Source: Lachnospira sp. (GTDB taxonomy: Bacteria > Bacillota > Clostridia > Lachnospirales > Lachnospiraceae). Taken from it: a DNA stretch of 64,000 nucleotides. The notes beneath the pieces are model-generated. The model did not search any database, had not been told where the DNA came from, and worked only from the letters and a program-made list of their open reading frames with translations. The translations under genes and the position numbers were made by a program. Location of the stretch: NCBI GenBank assembly GCA_017621205.1, contig JAGATQ010000020.1, positions 1 to 64,000 of the forward strand. The letters are read 5' to 3'. Below, in pieces: positions 34,812 through 43,800 of the stretch (position 1 is its first letter; each line of letters starts with the position of its first letter).

Positions 34812-35043
34812 CATGGAACGAAAACGCACACTTCATTTGTTTCGTTGTACGGGAATAAGGATTTCTATGATATTCCCATAAAGCAATCACCTTCTGACGC
34901 AAACGATGCAAATTCGCCTTCCATGGCTCAGTTGCATCTTTTCGGGACATCCGGTCCCGAAATTGCTGATTGTCAGATGGGAATATCAAGAAATACTAAT
35001 TCCCTTCCAAAGTCACAAATGAAGTGTGCGTTTCCGTTCCATG
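34812..35043. mobile_element. 232-bp imperfect palindromic element (MITE-like), copy 1
   Basis: The outer 29 bp (34812-34840 and 35015-35043) are inverted repeats with one mismatch; they start CATGGAACG. The complementarity continues inward with mismatches (GATATTCCCAT on both arms), and the centre has a small hairpin (TCGGGACATCCGGTCCCGA). The whole unit can fold into one long hairpin. A second copy of identical length is at 40182-40413. It encodes no transposase; short ORFs inside are by-products of the palindrome. Confidence 0.65.
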
Positions 35044-35138
35044 CCTTCTGATGTTGTTGAAAAGTTAGTTTCATAATTACAAATAATCAAAATATCACTA
35101 CCTTCAATCAAGGTTTAAGATTTCCTTTTCTCCATTCC

Positions 35139-35180
35139 TACTACTTTTCTTCCCAAACCTCGATTCAGCACCAAAATTCC
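35139..35180 (-). pseudogene. Rhs pre-toxin/tip junction fragment
   Basis: Encodes AESRFGKKS-like residues and matches the junction sequence before the tips of the giant gene and the 38710 cassette. It is isolated between the palindromic element and the 35192 gene, a leftover of another tip. Confidence 0.5.
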
Positions 35181-35191
35181 GCTGGTTCATA

Positions 35192-35449
35192 TCACAATTC
35201 AACTGAAGTAACATCTGGAAATTGTCCATTGTTTCTAACCAATATTTTTAGTATTTGTTTTATTGCCCAATTTTCATAGTACTGATTTGAAAACATTGAA
35301 TCAGGAGCATTGACTTGTTTTAAAACGCGAAATTCTATTTTTTCTTTGTCAAACTCAATTTCTCCCATTAAGTCTTCATTAGGTCCAAATCGATATATCA
35401 CTTTCTTCTCGTCATCATACACTTTAATCATTTTAACATATACTGCCAT
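35192..35449 (-). CDS. Probable immunity protein of the 35449 cassette
   Basis: 85 residues. Starts MAVYVKMIKVYDDEKKVIYR with an ideal AAGGAGGG site; the ATG overlaps the toxin stop (TAATG), so translation would be coupled. Beta strands (IYRFGPNEDLMGEIEFDKEK) then helix. A decayed copy of the same gene, again next to a decayed copy of the same toxin, lies at 31795-32165. This supports the pairing. Related short proteins accompany this toxin type. Confidence 0.7.
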   Translation of the reverse strand: MAVYVKMIKVYDDEKKVIYRFGPNEDLMGEIEFDKEKIEFRVLKQVNAPDSMFSNQYYENWAIKQILKILVRNNGQFPDVTSVEL

Positions 35450-37797
35450 TAATTTCCCTCCTTATATGGATCCCATTTTCTTCCTGATTCTTCTGTTTTA
35501 TTATGTGCCGTTCTATAATCAGTTTTATAGAAACTCTCAAATTTTGACTCAAAATACTCATGATTCAATAAATCAATATCATTTTGATTATAATTTCCAT
35601 TTGTTAATCTATACCATCCGTCTGCAATATCTGGATCTGGATCAAACCTTCTTATTCCCGAATCAAGTATATGCTCATTGAAAAATACATGTTCCTTTAT
35701 TTTACTAATTTTCCATTCTGGCATTCCTGTATTTTGAGCAATTTTCGATATATCCGTAGTATCTATGCGTATACTCTCATATTCCATACCCACCGTTTCT
35801 AATCTTTTAACAAACGCACTGTAATCAACTTGTCGTCCACCTGTTTGTAATGTCTTACTACCCCTTATGTTCTGTCTTTTACTCTTGAAAACCTTCGCCG
35901 CATTCCTCTTCACCGTCCGGGCAACAGTACTTACCCCATTCTTAACAGACTTTGCTATTCCGGCACTGACACTTCCTGCCTTACCCGCCAGCTTACTGAC
36001 CTTGCCTGTATCTCTGGCTAACTTGATCCCATCCGTAGCAATCTGGGCTGTTTTGCTTACGCACTTTTCAGCCTTTAATGCATTCTTCGCCAGTTTTAAA
36101 GTTGTCTTTGCTGCTTTAGCAGCCAGCTTTGCTGTGGGTATTACCAGACCAAGTGCTGCTGTTGCTCCATGTTTGATTCCGTCTGCTATATTCCCGTTTT
36201 TAAAGGCGTTGTAAGACCTCTTTATATCCCTTGCGGTTCCAACTACCGGAAGGTAGTCCGCTACCTTATCTGCTACGTTGAAAAGTCTCTTTAATGCATT
36301 GGCTTCATAGTTGCCATATTCCATGTCCGGGCTTAAACCGAATGGGTCGGTTAAACTAACCGGATTACCCTGTACGTATGCATAACGGTTTAAGCTGGCA
36401 CTGTTGTCCATGCTTCCGGTTTCTACGTCCTGATTGATGAAGCGTTTGATAGCTGGGTTATAGTACCTTGCACGCATGTAGTAAAGCCCATTGCTGTCAC
36501 TGCTTACTCCCAAGCCTCCGTTATATAGGAAGCGGGTTAAGCTAGTGTCTCCACTGGTGACTTCTCCATAAGTGCCATAGTCATAGGTTTCTACTACTTT
36601 TCCTGTCTCATCCGTTAATAGCGTGGTGCTTTTTAAGTTGTCATAGTGGTAGTAGTAGGTGATATCTGCCTGCTGGTTACCACTTTGTTTATTCTTCTCT
36701 CCTTCCTGTTTTAATTCCTCTAAACTTTTCTCATAGGTCTTTGCACTGATTAACTCATTACCATACACATACTTGGTTGTGCTTGTTCCGTCTTCTTCTA
36801 CCAATAACTGGCTTAAGTCACTGTTGGTGTTGTGGATATACCTTATGGTTTTCCCTGTCTGGCTGTCAGTAGTTGCTATACGATTATTTTCTGCATCGTA
36901 TTCATAGCTTAGATTTAAGACGTCAGTCAGACGATTCCGGCTGTCATAGGTATACGTTGCCATGCTGCCATTGGCGGGTCCTTTAGTCATATTGCCGTAG
37001 GCGTCGTATTCTACCACCTTGCCTTGGTAACCAATTAACTGGTTGGCAGTGTTGTACTGCATTTCTTCCTTGGTGTCAGTACTTTTCGTACTGTCTGCAT
37101 CTGAAACTTTGCCAACACCAACATCGACATTACTGTCCTTACTACTATCCGTTACCTTTTCTTCTGTCTGCTTTCCTGCCTCCTTTACTCCTTCACCATA
37201 GGTCTTCACCTTTTTGCTGATTTCCCCATAGCCGTTATAAGTATAGCTTATGGTTTGCAAGAGCTGTTCTCCTTTTTTGTCTGTCTGGAGGGTGAGCTTC
37301 CCTGCGGTGTTGTATTGATAGATTTCCGTGCTTCCATCGGGTCGGCTTATTTTAATAAGCCTTCCATCATTATCATATTCATAGCTGGTCTGGCTTCCTT
37401 CCCAGTCGGTGACGGTTTTTAGCTGACCGTTGTCGTAGGTATCGTAGGTGACAACACTTCCGTCGGGATAAGTCAGGGTTTTTATGCTTCCAAACCTGTT
37501 GTAAGTATAACATATTTTGTTGCCATTGGCATCAGTTATACTGCTGATTCTGTTGTTTTTGTCATAGGTTTTCTTTATGGTCTGGATACTTCCGTCTGCT
37601 TTGGTTTCTGTTACTGCTGTGATGTTGCCGCAGGGGTCGTATTCATAACAAATGGTTCCTTCTTTGTCGGTTAGTCTGGTTAGTCTTCCAATGGCGTCAT
37701 AGCTGTAGTTGGTGGTTTTACTGTCTCCTCCCTGCTCCCTGCTGTCCGTCCTGCTTTCTACCTGCTGCTGTGCGTTGTAGCTCAGGCTGACTGTCAT
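35449..37797 (-). CDS. Orphan Rhs tip cassette with long YD-repeat region and an unnamed toxin tip
   Basis: 782 codons from the first ATG, but homology to the giant and the open frame extend to about 37911 with no start signal, so the cassette is probably silent. It repeats the YD repeats, the core (ending LTDPFGLSPD) and the pre-toxin helices, then diverges after QNIRG (about residue 643). The tip has QNTGMPEWKISKIKEHVFF, a central RRFDPDPDIADGWYRLTNGN, then LLNHEYFESKF and a conserved late AHN; the acidic and His residues suggest an enzyme, possibly a nuclease. Family unnamed to me. Of the three cassettes this one shares most of the giant, which gives long homology for recombination. Confidence 0.75.
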   Translation of the reverse strand: MTVSLSYNAQQQVESRTDSREQGGDSKTTNYSYDAIGRLTRLTDKEGTICYEYDPCGNITAVTETKADGSIQTIKKTYDKNNRISSITDANGNKICYTYNRFGSIKTLTYPDGSVVTYDTYDNGQLKTVTDWEGSQTSYEYDNDGRLIKISRPDGSTEIYQYNTAGKLTLQTDKKGEQLLQTISYTYNGYGEISKKVKTYGEGVKEAGKQTEEKVTDSSKDSNVDVGVGKVSDADSTKSTDTKEEMQYNTANQLIGYQGKVVEYDAYGNMTKGPANGSMATYTYDSRNRLTDVLNLSYEYDAENNRIATTDSQTGKTIRYIHNTNSDLSQLLVEEDGTSTTKYVYGNELISAKTYEKSLEELKQEGEKNKQSGNQQADITYYYHYDNLKSTTLLTDETGKVVETYDYGTYGEVTSGDTSLTRFLYNGGLGVSSDSNGLYYMRARYYNPAIKRFINQDVETGSMDNSASLNRYAYVQGNPVSLTDPFGLSPDMEYGNYEANALKRLFNVADKVADYLPVVGTARDIKRSYNAFKNGNIADGIKHGATAALGLVIPTAKLAAKAAKTTLKLAKNALKAEKCVSKTAQIATDGIKLARDTGKVSKLAGKAGSVSAGIAKSVKNGVSTVARTVKRNAAKVFKSKRQNIRGSKTLQTGGRQVDYSAFVKRLETVGMEYESIRIDTTDISKIAQNTGMPEWKISKIKEHVFFNEHILDSGIRRFDPDPDIADGWYRLTNGNYNQNDIDLLNHEYFESKFESFYKTDYRTAHNKTEESGRKWDPYKEGN

Positions 37798-37898
37798 GCC
37801 GATGGAGTTGGTTTCCCTGGTTAGGCGGTTACTGCTGTCGTATTCATAGCGGATGCCTGTGCTTCCAGCTTTGCTTTCTTCGGGATTGCTTAAGGTTT

Positions 37899-38087
37899 TT
37901 ATGCTTCCGACTTTACCTCACCAGTACGAGTATCAAGGCAAGTATCTTTTGACAGATTACGGACTATGCAGGTTTTATTATTTCCGTCCGTAAACTGGAC
38001 AACCGAAATGTTTCCAGCCGTTTTCAATTTTACTTGGACTGAATCATATATTTTAATCTCATTTGAGTTTACCTTTCTTACACTCAT
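37899..38087 (-). pseudogene. N-terminal fragment of a replication-protein-like gene
   Basis: 62 codons from the ATG at 38087 (AGAGGTG site): MSVRKVNSNEIKIYDSVQVK, later LSKDTCLDTRTGEVKSEA. The pattern (short polar start, KTAGNISVVQF, TGEVK) recalls the N terminus of replication initiators of small Firmicute plasmids or phages, with low confidence. It is cut where Rhs homology begins (about 37905). An inverted repeat (AACGCAC and GTGCGTT, 38090-38136) lies just before the start. Looks like a foreign gene truncated by cassette insertion. Confidence 0.4.
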
Positions 38088-38207
38088 AAAAACGCACCTC
38101 TTTCGCAACAAAAATTTGTTTTAAAAGAAGTGCGTTAATATCAGCGTATTGGAACTAAATATTGGTTTTTAATTTTGAATGTCCTTAAGTAGAGAAATAA
38201 TTAAATA

Positions 38208-38696
38208 TTATACTTCATCATAAGCGTCACCCAGATAAATAAAATCATCATCTAACCAGAATAAGCTTTTACCTTGATTACTATACAATTGTGACGCTAA
38301 TTCCGTAAAAGATTGTGCAACAATAGCACATTCTCCAACCACACCATGTCTATCCCAAAAGCTATCGTAACACCTTCCTAACCTTTCTTTTGCCAAATCA
38401 ATAGTAATATAATTATTTTCGCTATCTTTACCAATAATATACCACTCTGATGATATATCTTCCTCACAAAGTTCCCCGACAATAATTGGGTTTGCTAATA
38501 CCATTTCTTCTGGACTTACAATCGTAAACCCATACGCACTATCAGCAAAGAAAGAAACACCTCCGCAATTCTCATAAAAAACTTTTAAATCATTAGGCAA
38601 ATCAACTCCTTCAATTAAGATTGGTAAGCCACAAGGACTATATACAATACATCTTTGAGTGTTTCTAATTTTATCAAGTATCTTCAAAATATCCAT
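38208..38696 (-). CDS. SUKH-family (SMI1/KNR4) immunity protein
   Basis: 162 residues. Typical SUKH plan: LPNDLKVFYENCGGVSFF, then YGFTIVSPEEMVLANPIIVG, a beta segment with WYIIGKDSENNYITIDL, and the C-terminal helix SFTELASQLYS. SUKH proteins bind and block varied polymorphic toxins, often nucleases. It follows the NHH-type toxin cassette by 13 bp and has an AAAGGA site. So it is the likely partner of that tip. Confidence 0.8.
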   Translation of the reverse strand: MDILKILDKIRNTQRCIVYSPCGLPILIEGVDLPNDLKVFYENCGGVSFFADSAYGFTIVSPEEMVLANPIIVGELCEEDISSEWYIIGKDSENNYITIDLAKERLGRCYDSFWDRHGVVGECAIVAQSFTELASQLYSNQGKSLFWLDDDFIYLGDAYDEV

Positions 38697-38709
38697 TTCT
38701 AATTCCTTT

Positions 38710-40044
38710 CTAATTTCCTAATCCATAAATATAGCGATTGAATTCTCTATAATAATTATTTCTTGCAGATAGAGGAACATTTGCTGCGTCAAACATTCTT
38801 TCCGATAAGGCTTGTGCTTCTTGCGGTGACACACTTGTCCAATCAACTTTTCCTCCTACTTTTTTACCAGTCCTCTCATACAACCAATCTCTATATACTG
38901 ATTTTGTAGCTGCATGCTGTTCTGGTGTTAATGCTATTGTTGTAGATTTACCTGCCCTTGATTTATAACCATCAATATTATGGGTTGCCCATACATCTAA
39001 AACTCCATGATGATTTTCTAATCCAGGAGTTTTATCTCCATATTCAACAATATCAAATACTTGCGTCTTACTACCACTCTTATATCCAACACTACTACTT
39101 TTCTTACCAAACCTCGATTCAGCCTTTAAATTTATAATTCCACGATTATCCTTATGAAATTTGACTGCTTCCCTCTTCACCGTCCGTGCAACAGTACATA
39201 CCCCATTCTTAATGGTCTTTGCTACCTTCTTGCCGGCATCCCCTACACGTCTAACAGCCTTTCCAGCTAGCTTAATTCCTTCCGAAGCAATCTGGGCTAT
39301 CTTACTTAAGCATTTTTCTGCTTTTAATGAATTCTTCGCCAATTTCATAGCAGACTTCATTACTTTCGCTGCTGGCCCTGCCAATGCCAGTGCTGCTGTT
39401 GCCCCATGTTTGATTCCATCTGCTATGTTACCATTCTTAAAGGCGTTATAGGAACGTTTTATATCCCTTGCGGTTCCAACTACCGGCAGATAGTCTGCTA
39501 CCTTATTTGCTACCTTGAAAAGTCTCTTTAAGGCATTGGCTTCATAGTTGCCATAGTCCATGTCAGGACTTAAACCGAATGGGTCGATTAAGCTGACCAG
39601 ATTACCCTGTACATATGCGTAACGGTTCAGGCTGGCACTGTCGTCCATACTTCCGGTTTCTACATCCTGGTTGATGAAGCGTCGGATAGCGGGGTTATAG
39701 TACCTTGCACGCATGTAATATAGTCCGTTGCTGTCACTGCTTACTCCCAAGCCTCCGTTATATAGGAAGCGGGTTAAGGTGGTGTCTCCACTGGTGACTT
39801 CACCATAAGTGCCATAGTCGTAAGTTTCTACTACTTCTCCTGTCTCATCTGTTAATAGCGTGGTGCTTTTTAAGTTGTCATAGTGGTAGTAGTAGGTGAT
39901 GTCTGCCTGCTGGTTACCACTTTTTTTATTCTTCTCTCCTTCCTGTTTTAATTCCTCTAAGCTTTTCTCATAAGTCTTGGCACTGATTAACTCATTACCA
40001 TACACATACTTGGTTGTGGTTGTTCCGTCTTCTTCTACCAACAA
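38710..40044 (-). CDS. Orphan Rhs tip cassette with an NHH-type presumed nuclease
   Basis: 444 codons: Rhs core (residues 1-160), pre-toxin helices (161-300), junction AESRFGKKSS (about 308-317), then the tip. The tip contains ENHHGVLDVWATHNIDGY (His345, His346, His355), TTIALTPEQHAATKSVYRDW (His377) and SPQEAQALSERMFDAANVP. The clustered histidines resemble an HNH/ENHH-type nuclease, assigned by pattern. No start codon with a ribosome binding site precedes the core; homology to the giant stops at the same base as in the deaminase cassette. A SUKH gene follows. Confidence 0.75.
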   Translation of the reverse strand: MLVEEDGTTTTKYVYGNELISAKTYEKSLEELKQEGEKNKKSGNQQADITYYYHYDNLKSTTLLTDETGEVVETYDYGTYGEVTSGDTTLTRFLYNGGLGVSSDSNGLYYMRARYYNPAIRRFINQDVETGSMDDSASLNRYAYVQGNLVSLIDPFGLSPDMDYGNYEANALKRLFKVANKVADYLPVVGTARDIKRSYNAFKNGNIADGIKHGATAALALAGPAAKVMKSAMKLAKNSLKAEKCLSKIAQIASEGIKLAGKAVRRVGDAGKKVAKTIKNGVCTVARTVKREAVKFHKDNRGIINLKAESRFGKKSSSVGYKSGSKTQVFDIVEYGDKTPGLENHHGVLDVWATHNIDGYKSRAGKSTTIALTPEQHAATKSVYRDWLYERTGKKVGGKVDWTSVSPQEAQALSERMFDAANVPLSARNNYYREFNRYIYGLGN

Positions 40045-40069
40045 CTGGCTTAAGTCGCTGTTGGTGTTA

Positions 40070-40181
40070 TGAATGAAACAAATGAATAAATTAACAATAT
40101 CTTACTGATAGTTTATCATATATGGACAAATTTTTATATGAGGCAAATTAAATTTTTAAAACTGATTGCAAATCCCAACGG
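40070..40181. repeat. Duplicated 5' flank of an orphan cassette, copy 2
   Basis: Matches 34703-34811 at most positions, beginning GAAACAAATGAATAAATTAA at the end of core homology. It precedes the second palindromic element. Confidence 0.65.
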
Positions 40182-40413
40182 CATGGAACAAAAACGCACA
40201 CTTCATTTGTTTCGTTGTACGGGAATAAGGTTTTCTATGATATTCCCATAAAGCAATCACCTTCTGACGCAAACGATGCAAATTCGCCTTCCATGGCTCA
40301 ATTGCATCTTTTCGGGACATCCAGTCCCGAAATTGCTGATTGTCAGATGGGAATATCAAGAAATACTAATTCCCTCCCAAAGTCACAAATGAAGTGTACG
40401 TTTCCGTTCCATG
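40182..40413. mobile_element. 232-bp imperfect palindromic element (MITE-like), copy 2
   Basis: Same length and arms as copy 1 (40182-40210 and 40385-40413 are the outer inverted repeats). Differences from copy 1 are scattered single bases, so the copies separated some time ago. It lies between the giant's immunity gene and the NHH cassette. Homology continues only about 14 bp past the right arm. Confidence 0.65.
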
Positions 40414-40489
40414 CCTACTGACGTTGCTTGTAATATTATATAAAAACACAAAAATTGATTTCTTTTACATAAAATTATGATTTAATTTT

Positions 40490-40843
40490 TTATACATCAC
40501 AATCTTCATATTGATTCAACACATAAGCTTTATAATATGCATTTAAAAACTTATCTGGCAAACGAAGCCGACAATAATCATCAATAATTTGTAAACTCTT
40601 TTTTATTGACTCCATATCACTATTTAATGAACAGTGTTTTCCTAAAAATTCTGTTATTACACCTTCCTTTCCTATTTCCAAACCCGCTCCAAATCTTCCA
40701 TACTGGTCATCCAAATCACATCTTAACCAAAAGGAATCATATAATATACATCCGATTTCTTTTGTTTTGGAATTAAGATACCTCATCTTTACTTTATATC
40801 CATAAAAAACTTCCACTAAATCATATAATTCATCTACACTCAT
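40490..40843 (-). CDS. Probable immunity protein of the giant Rhs toxin
   Basis: 117 residues, starting 12 bp after the end of the giant gene with a strong AAAGGAG site. Sequence features: YGYKVKMRYLNSKTKEIGCI, then a beta segment (FGAGLEIGKEGVITEFLG) and a C-terminal helix with DDYCRLRLPDKFLNAYYKAY. No signal peptide, so it stays in the cytoplasm and would block incoming toxin from sister cells. Pairing is inferred from position. Family not recognised. Confidence 0.65.
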   Translation of the reverse strand: MSVDELYDLVEVFYGYKVKMRYLNSKTKEIGCILYDSFWLRCDLDDQYGRFGAGLEIGKEGVITEFLGKHCSLNSDMESIKKSLQIIDDYCRLRLPDKFLNAYYKAYVLNQYEDCDV

Positions 40844-40855
40844 TGTTAATCTCCT

Positions 40856-43800
40856 TTAATTTCGTGGTTTCATTGTCATACTTCCAGCATCCCACTTATA
40901 ATTATTTTTTAGTAGATATTGATACTCTTTCCCTAATGAATCAGTATCATTAATCGGATTATGCGAAAAATGAAATGTTTTTCCTGCATTTATACCATCA
41001 TCTAAGAATGCCTCATTAAACAATTTAAACATATCATCATCTGTATATCCATATTTAGCTTTAATAATATTCCACTCATTCCCTAAACTAAAATATGTAT
41101 AATCATCTCCTGCTTTTGTTATATAACTGGTTGGACCGCCTCCATCATATTTTCCAAGCATTATCTTATTTTTCCCTGCATTATGTATACTACTCTGATA
41201 TATATTGTCATAATCTTTATAAGAAATAGTTTTACACCTACTCTTCTTCCCAAACCTCGATTCAGCACCAAAATTTACACATCCACGATTATCCTTATAA
41301 ATTTTGACTGCTTCTCTCTTCACCGTCCGAGCAACAGTACTTACCCCATTCTTAACAGCCTTCGCTATCTTCTTACTAACATCTCCAGCCTTATTTGCCA
41401 ACCTTCCTAACCAACTGCTATTCCCAGCTAACTTAATTCCTTCCGTGGCAATCTCTGCTGTTTTGCTTATACATTTTTCAGCCTTTAATGCATTCTTCGC
41501 CAGTTTTAAAGTTGTCTTTGCTGCTTTAGTAGCCAGTTTGGCTGTGGGGACTGCCAATGCCAGTGCTGCTGTTGCCCCATGTTTGATTCCATCTGCTACG
41601 TTACCATTCTTAAAGGCGTTATAGGAACGTTTTATATCCCTTGCAGTTCCAACTACCGGAAGATAGTCCGCTACCTTGTCTGCTACCTTGAAAAGTCTCT
41701 TTAATGCATTGGCTTCATAGTTGCCATATTCCATATCCGGACTTAAGCCGAATGGGTCAGTTAAGCTGATTGGGTTGCCCTGCACGTATGCGTAACGGTT
41801 CAGACTTGCACTGTCGTCCATACTTCCGGTTTCTACATCCTGGTTGATGAAGCGTCGGATAGCGGGGTTATAGTACCTTGCACGCATGTAATATAGTCCG
41901 TTGCTGTCACTGCTTACTCCCAAGCCTCCGTTGTAGAGGAAGCGGGTTAATGTGGTATCGCCACTGGTGACTTCTCCATAAGTGCCATAATCATAGGTTT
42001 CTACTACATTGCCTGTTGCGTCCGTTAATAGAGTAGTGCTTTTTAAATTGTCGTAGTGGTAGTAGTAGCTTATATCTGCCTGCTGGTTACCACTTTTTTT
42101 ATTCTTCTCTCCTTCCTGCTTTAATTCCTCTAAGCTTTTCCCATATACCTTTGCACTAATCAGTTCATTACCATACACATATTTCGTTGTGGTTGTTCCA
42201 TCTTCTTCTACCAATAGCTGGCTTAAGTCACTGTTCGTATTATGAATATAGCGAATAGTTTTCCCTGTCTGGCTATCTCTGCTTGCTATACGGTGATTTT
42301 CTGCATCGTATTCATAGCTTAGATTTAAGACACCAGTCAGACGGTTCCGGCTGTCATAAGTATAGGCTGCCATGCTGCCATTGGCGGGACCTTTAGTCAT
42401 ATTGCCGTAGGCATCATATTCTATAGTCTTGCCTTGGTAGCTGATTAACTGGTTGGCAGTATTGTACTGCATTTCTTCCTTGGTGTCAGTACTTTTCGTA
42501 CTGTCTGCATCTGAAACTTTGCCAACACCAACATCGACATTACTGTCCTTACTACTATCCGTTACCTTTTCTTCTGTCTGCTTTCCTGCCTCCTTTGTTC
42601 CATCACCGTAGGTCTTTACCTTTTTGCTGATTTCCCCATAGCCGTTATAGGTATAGCTTATGGTCTGTAACAGCTGTTCCCCTTTTTTGTCTGTCTGGAG
42701 GGTGAGCTTTCCTGCGGTGTTATATTCATAAGCTTCTGTGCTTCCATCAGGTCGGCTTATTTTAATAAGCCTTCCATCATTATCATATTCATAGCTGGTC
42801 TGGCTTCCTTCCCAGTCGGTGACACTTTTTAACTGTCCGTTGTCGTAGGTGTCATAGGTGACAACACTTCCGTCGGGATAAGTTAAAGTTTTTATGCTTC
42901 CATACTTGTTGTAAGTATAACATATTTTGTTGCCATTGGCATCAGTTATGCTGGATATCCGGTTGTTTTTGTCATAGGTTTTCTTTATGACCTGGATACT
43001 TCCGTCTACTTTGGTTTCTGTTACTGTTGTGATGTTACCGCAGGGGTCATATTCATAGCAGATGGTTCCAGCCTTGTCGGTTAGCTCGGTTAGTCTTCCA
43101 ATGGCGTCATAGGCGTAGCGGGTGGTTTTACTGTCTCCTCCCTGCTCCTTGCTGTCCATCCTGCTTTCTATCTGCTGCTGTGCGTTGTAGCTCAGGCTTA
43201 CCGTCATGCCGATGGAGTTGGTTTCCTTAGTTAGGCGGTTACTGCTGTCGTATTCATAGCGGGTGTGAAGGTCTTCTGTTTTGCTTTCCTCCGGGTTGCT
43301 TAAGGCTGTCATGTTGCCTGTTTGGTCGTAGGCTGCCTTGGTGATGCCGCCTGCTGTGTCGGTTGCTTTTATCATTCTGCCCATGCTGTCATAGAGGTAG
43401 CTTTGTGCCCGTTTTGTATTTACCAGGCTTTCATTGTCTGCGTTGTTGCTGTTTCCTGCCTGGCTGGCTGCTTCGGTGACGTTGCCTAGCAGGTCATACT
43501 GGTAGGTGGTGACCGTTCCGTAGCTGTCGGTGCTTTTGATGAGCTGCCCTTCGCTGTCGTAGTCATAGTGGAAGAGGGTGCTGCCCTTGCTGTCCTTTAT
43601 GTCGGTGACGTCTCCCGTTGCCTTATCATAGCTGTAGCTTACCTTGTGCCCGCTGGCGTCTTCCTGCATGGTTAAATTGCCGTGGCTGTCGTAGGTGAGC
43701 TGCGTTGTGCTTCCCTTGTCTGCCGTGTCCTCTTTTATGGTGATGGCGGTGTTCCTGCCTGCTTTGTCGTAGCAGTATTCCGTTATGGTTCCCTCCGGGT

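Noticed and set aside
34738-34989. 83-codon minus-strand ORF, also present at 40156-40359
   Set aside because: Lies across the palindromic element; the frame is not preserved in length between copies and has no start signal.
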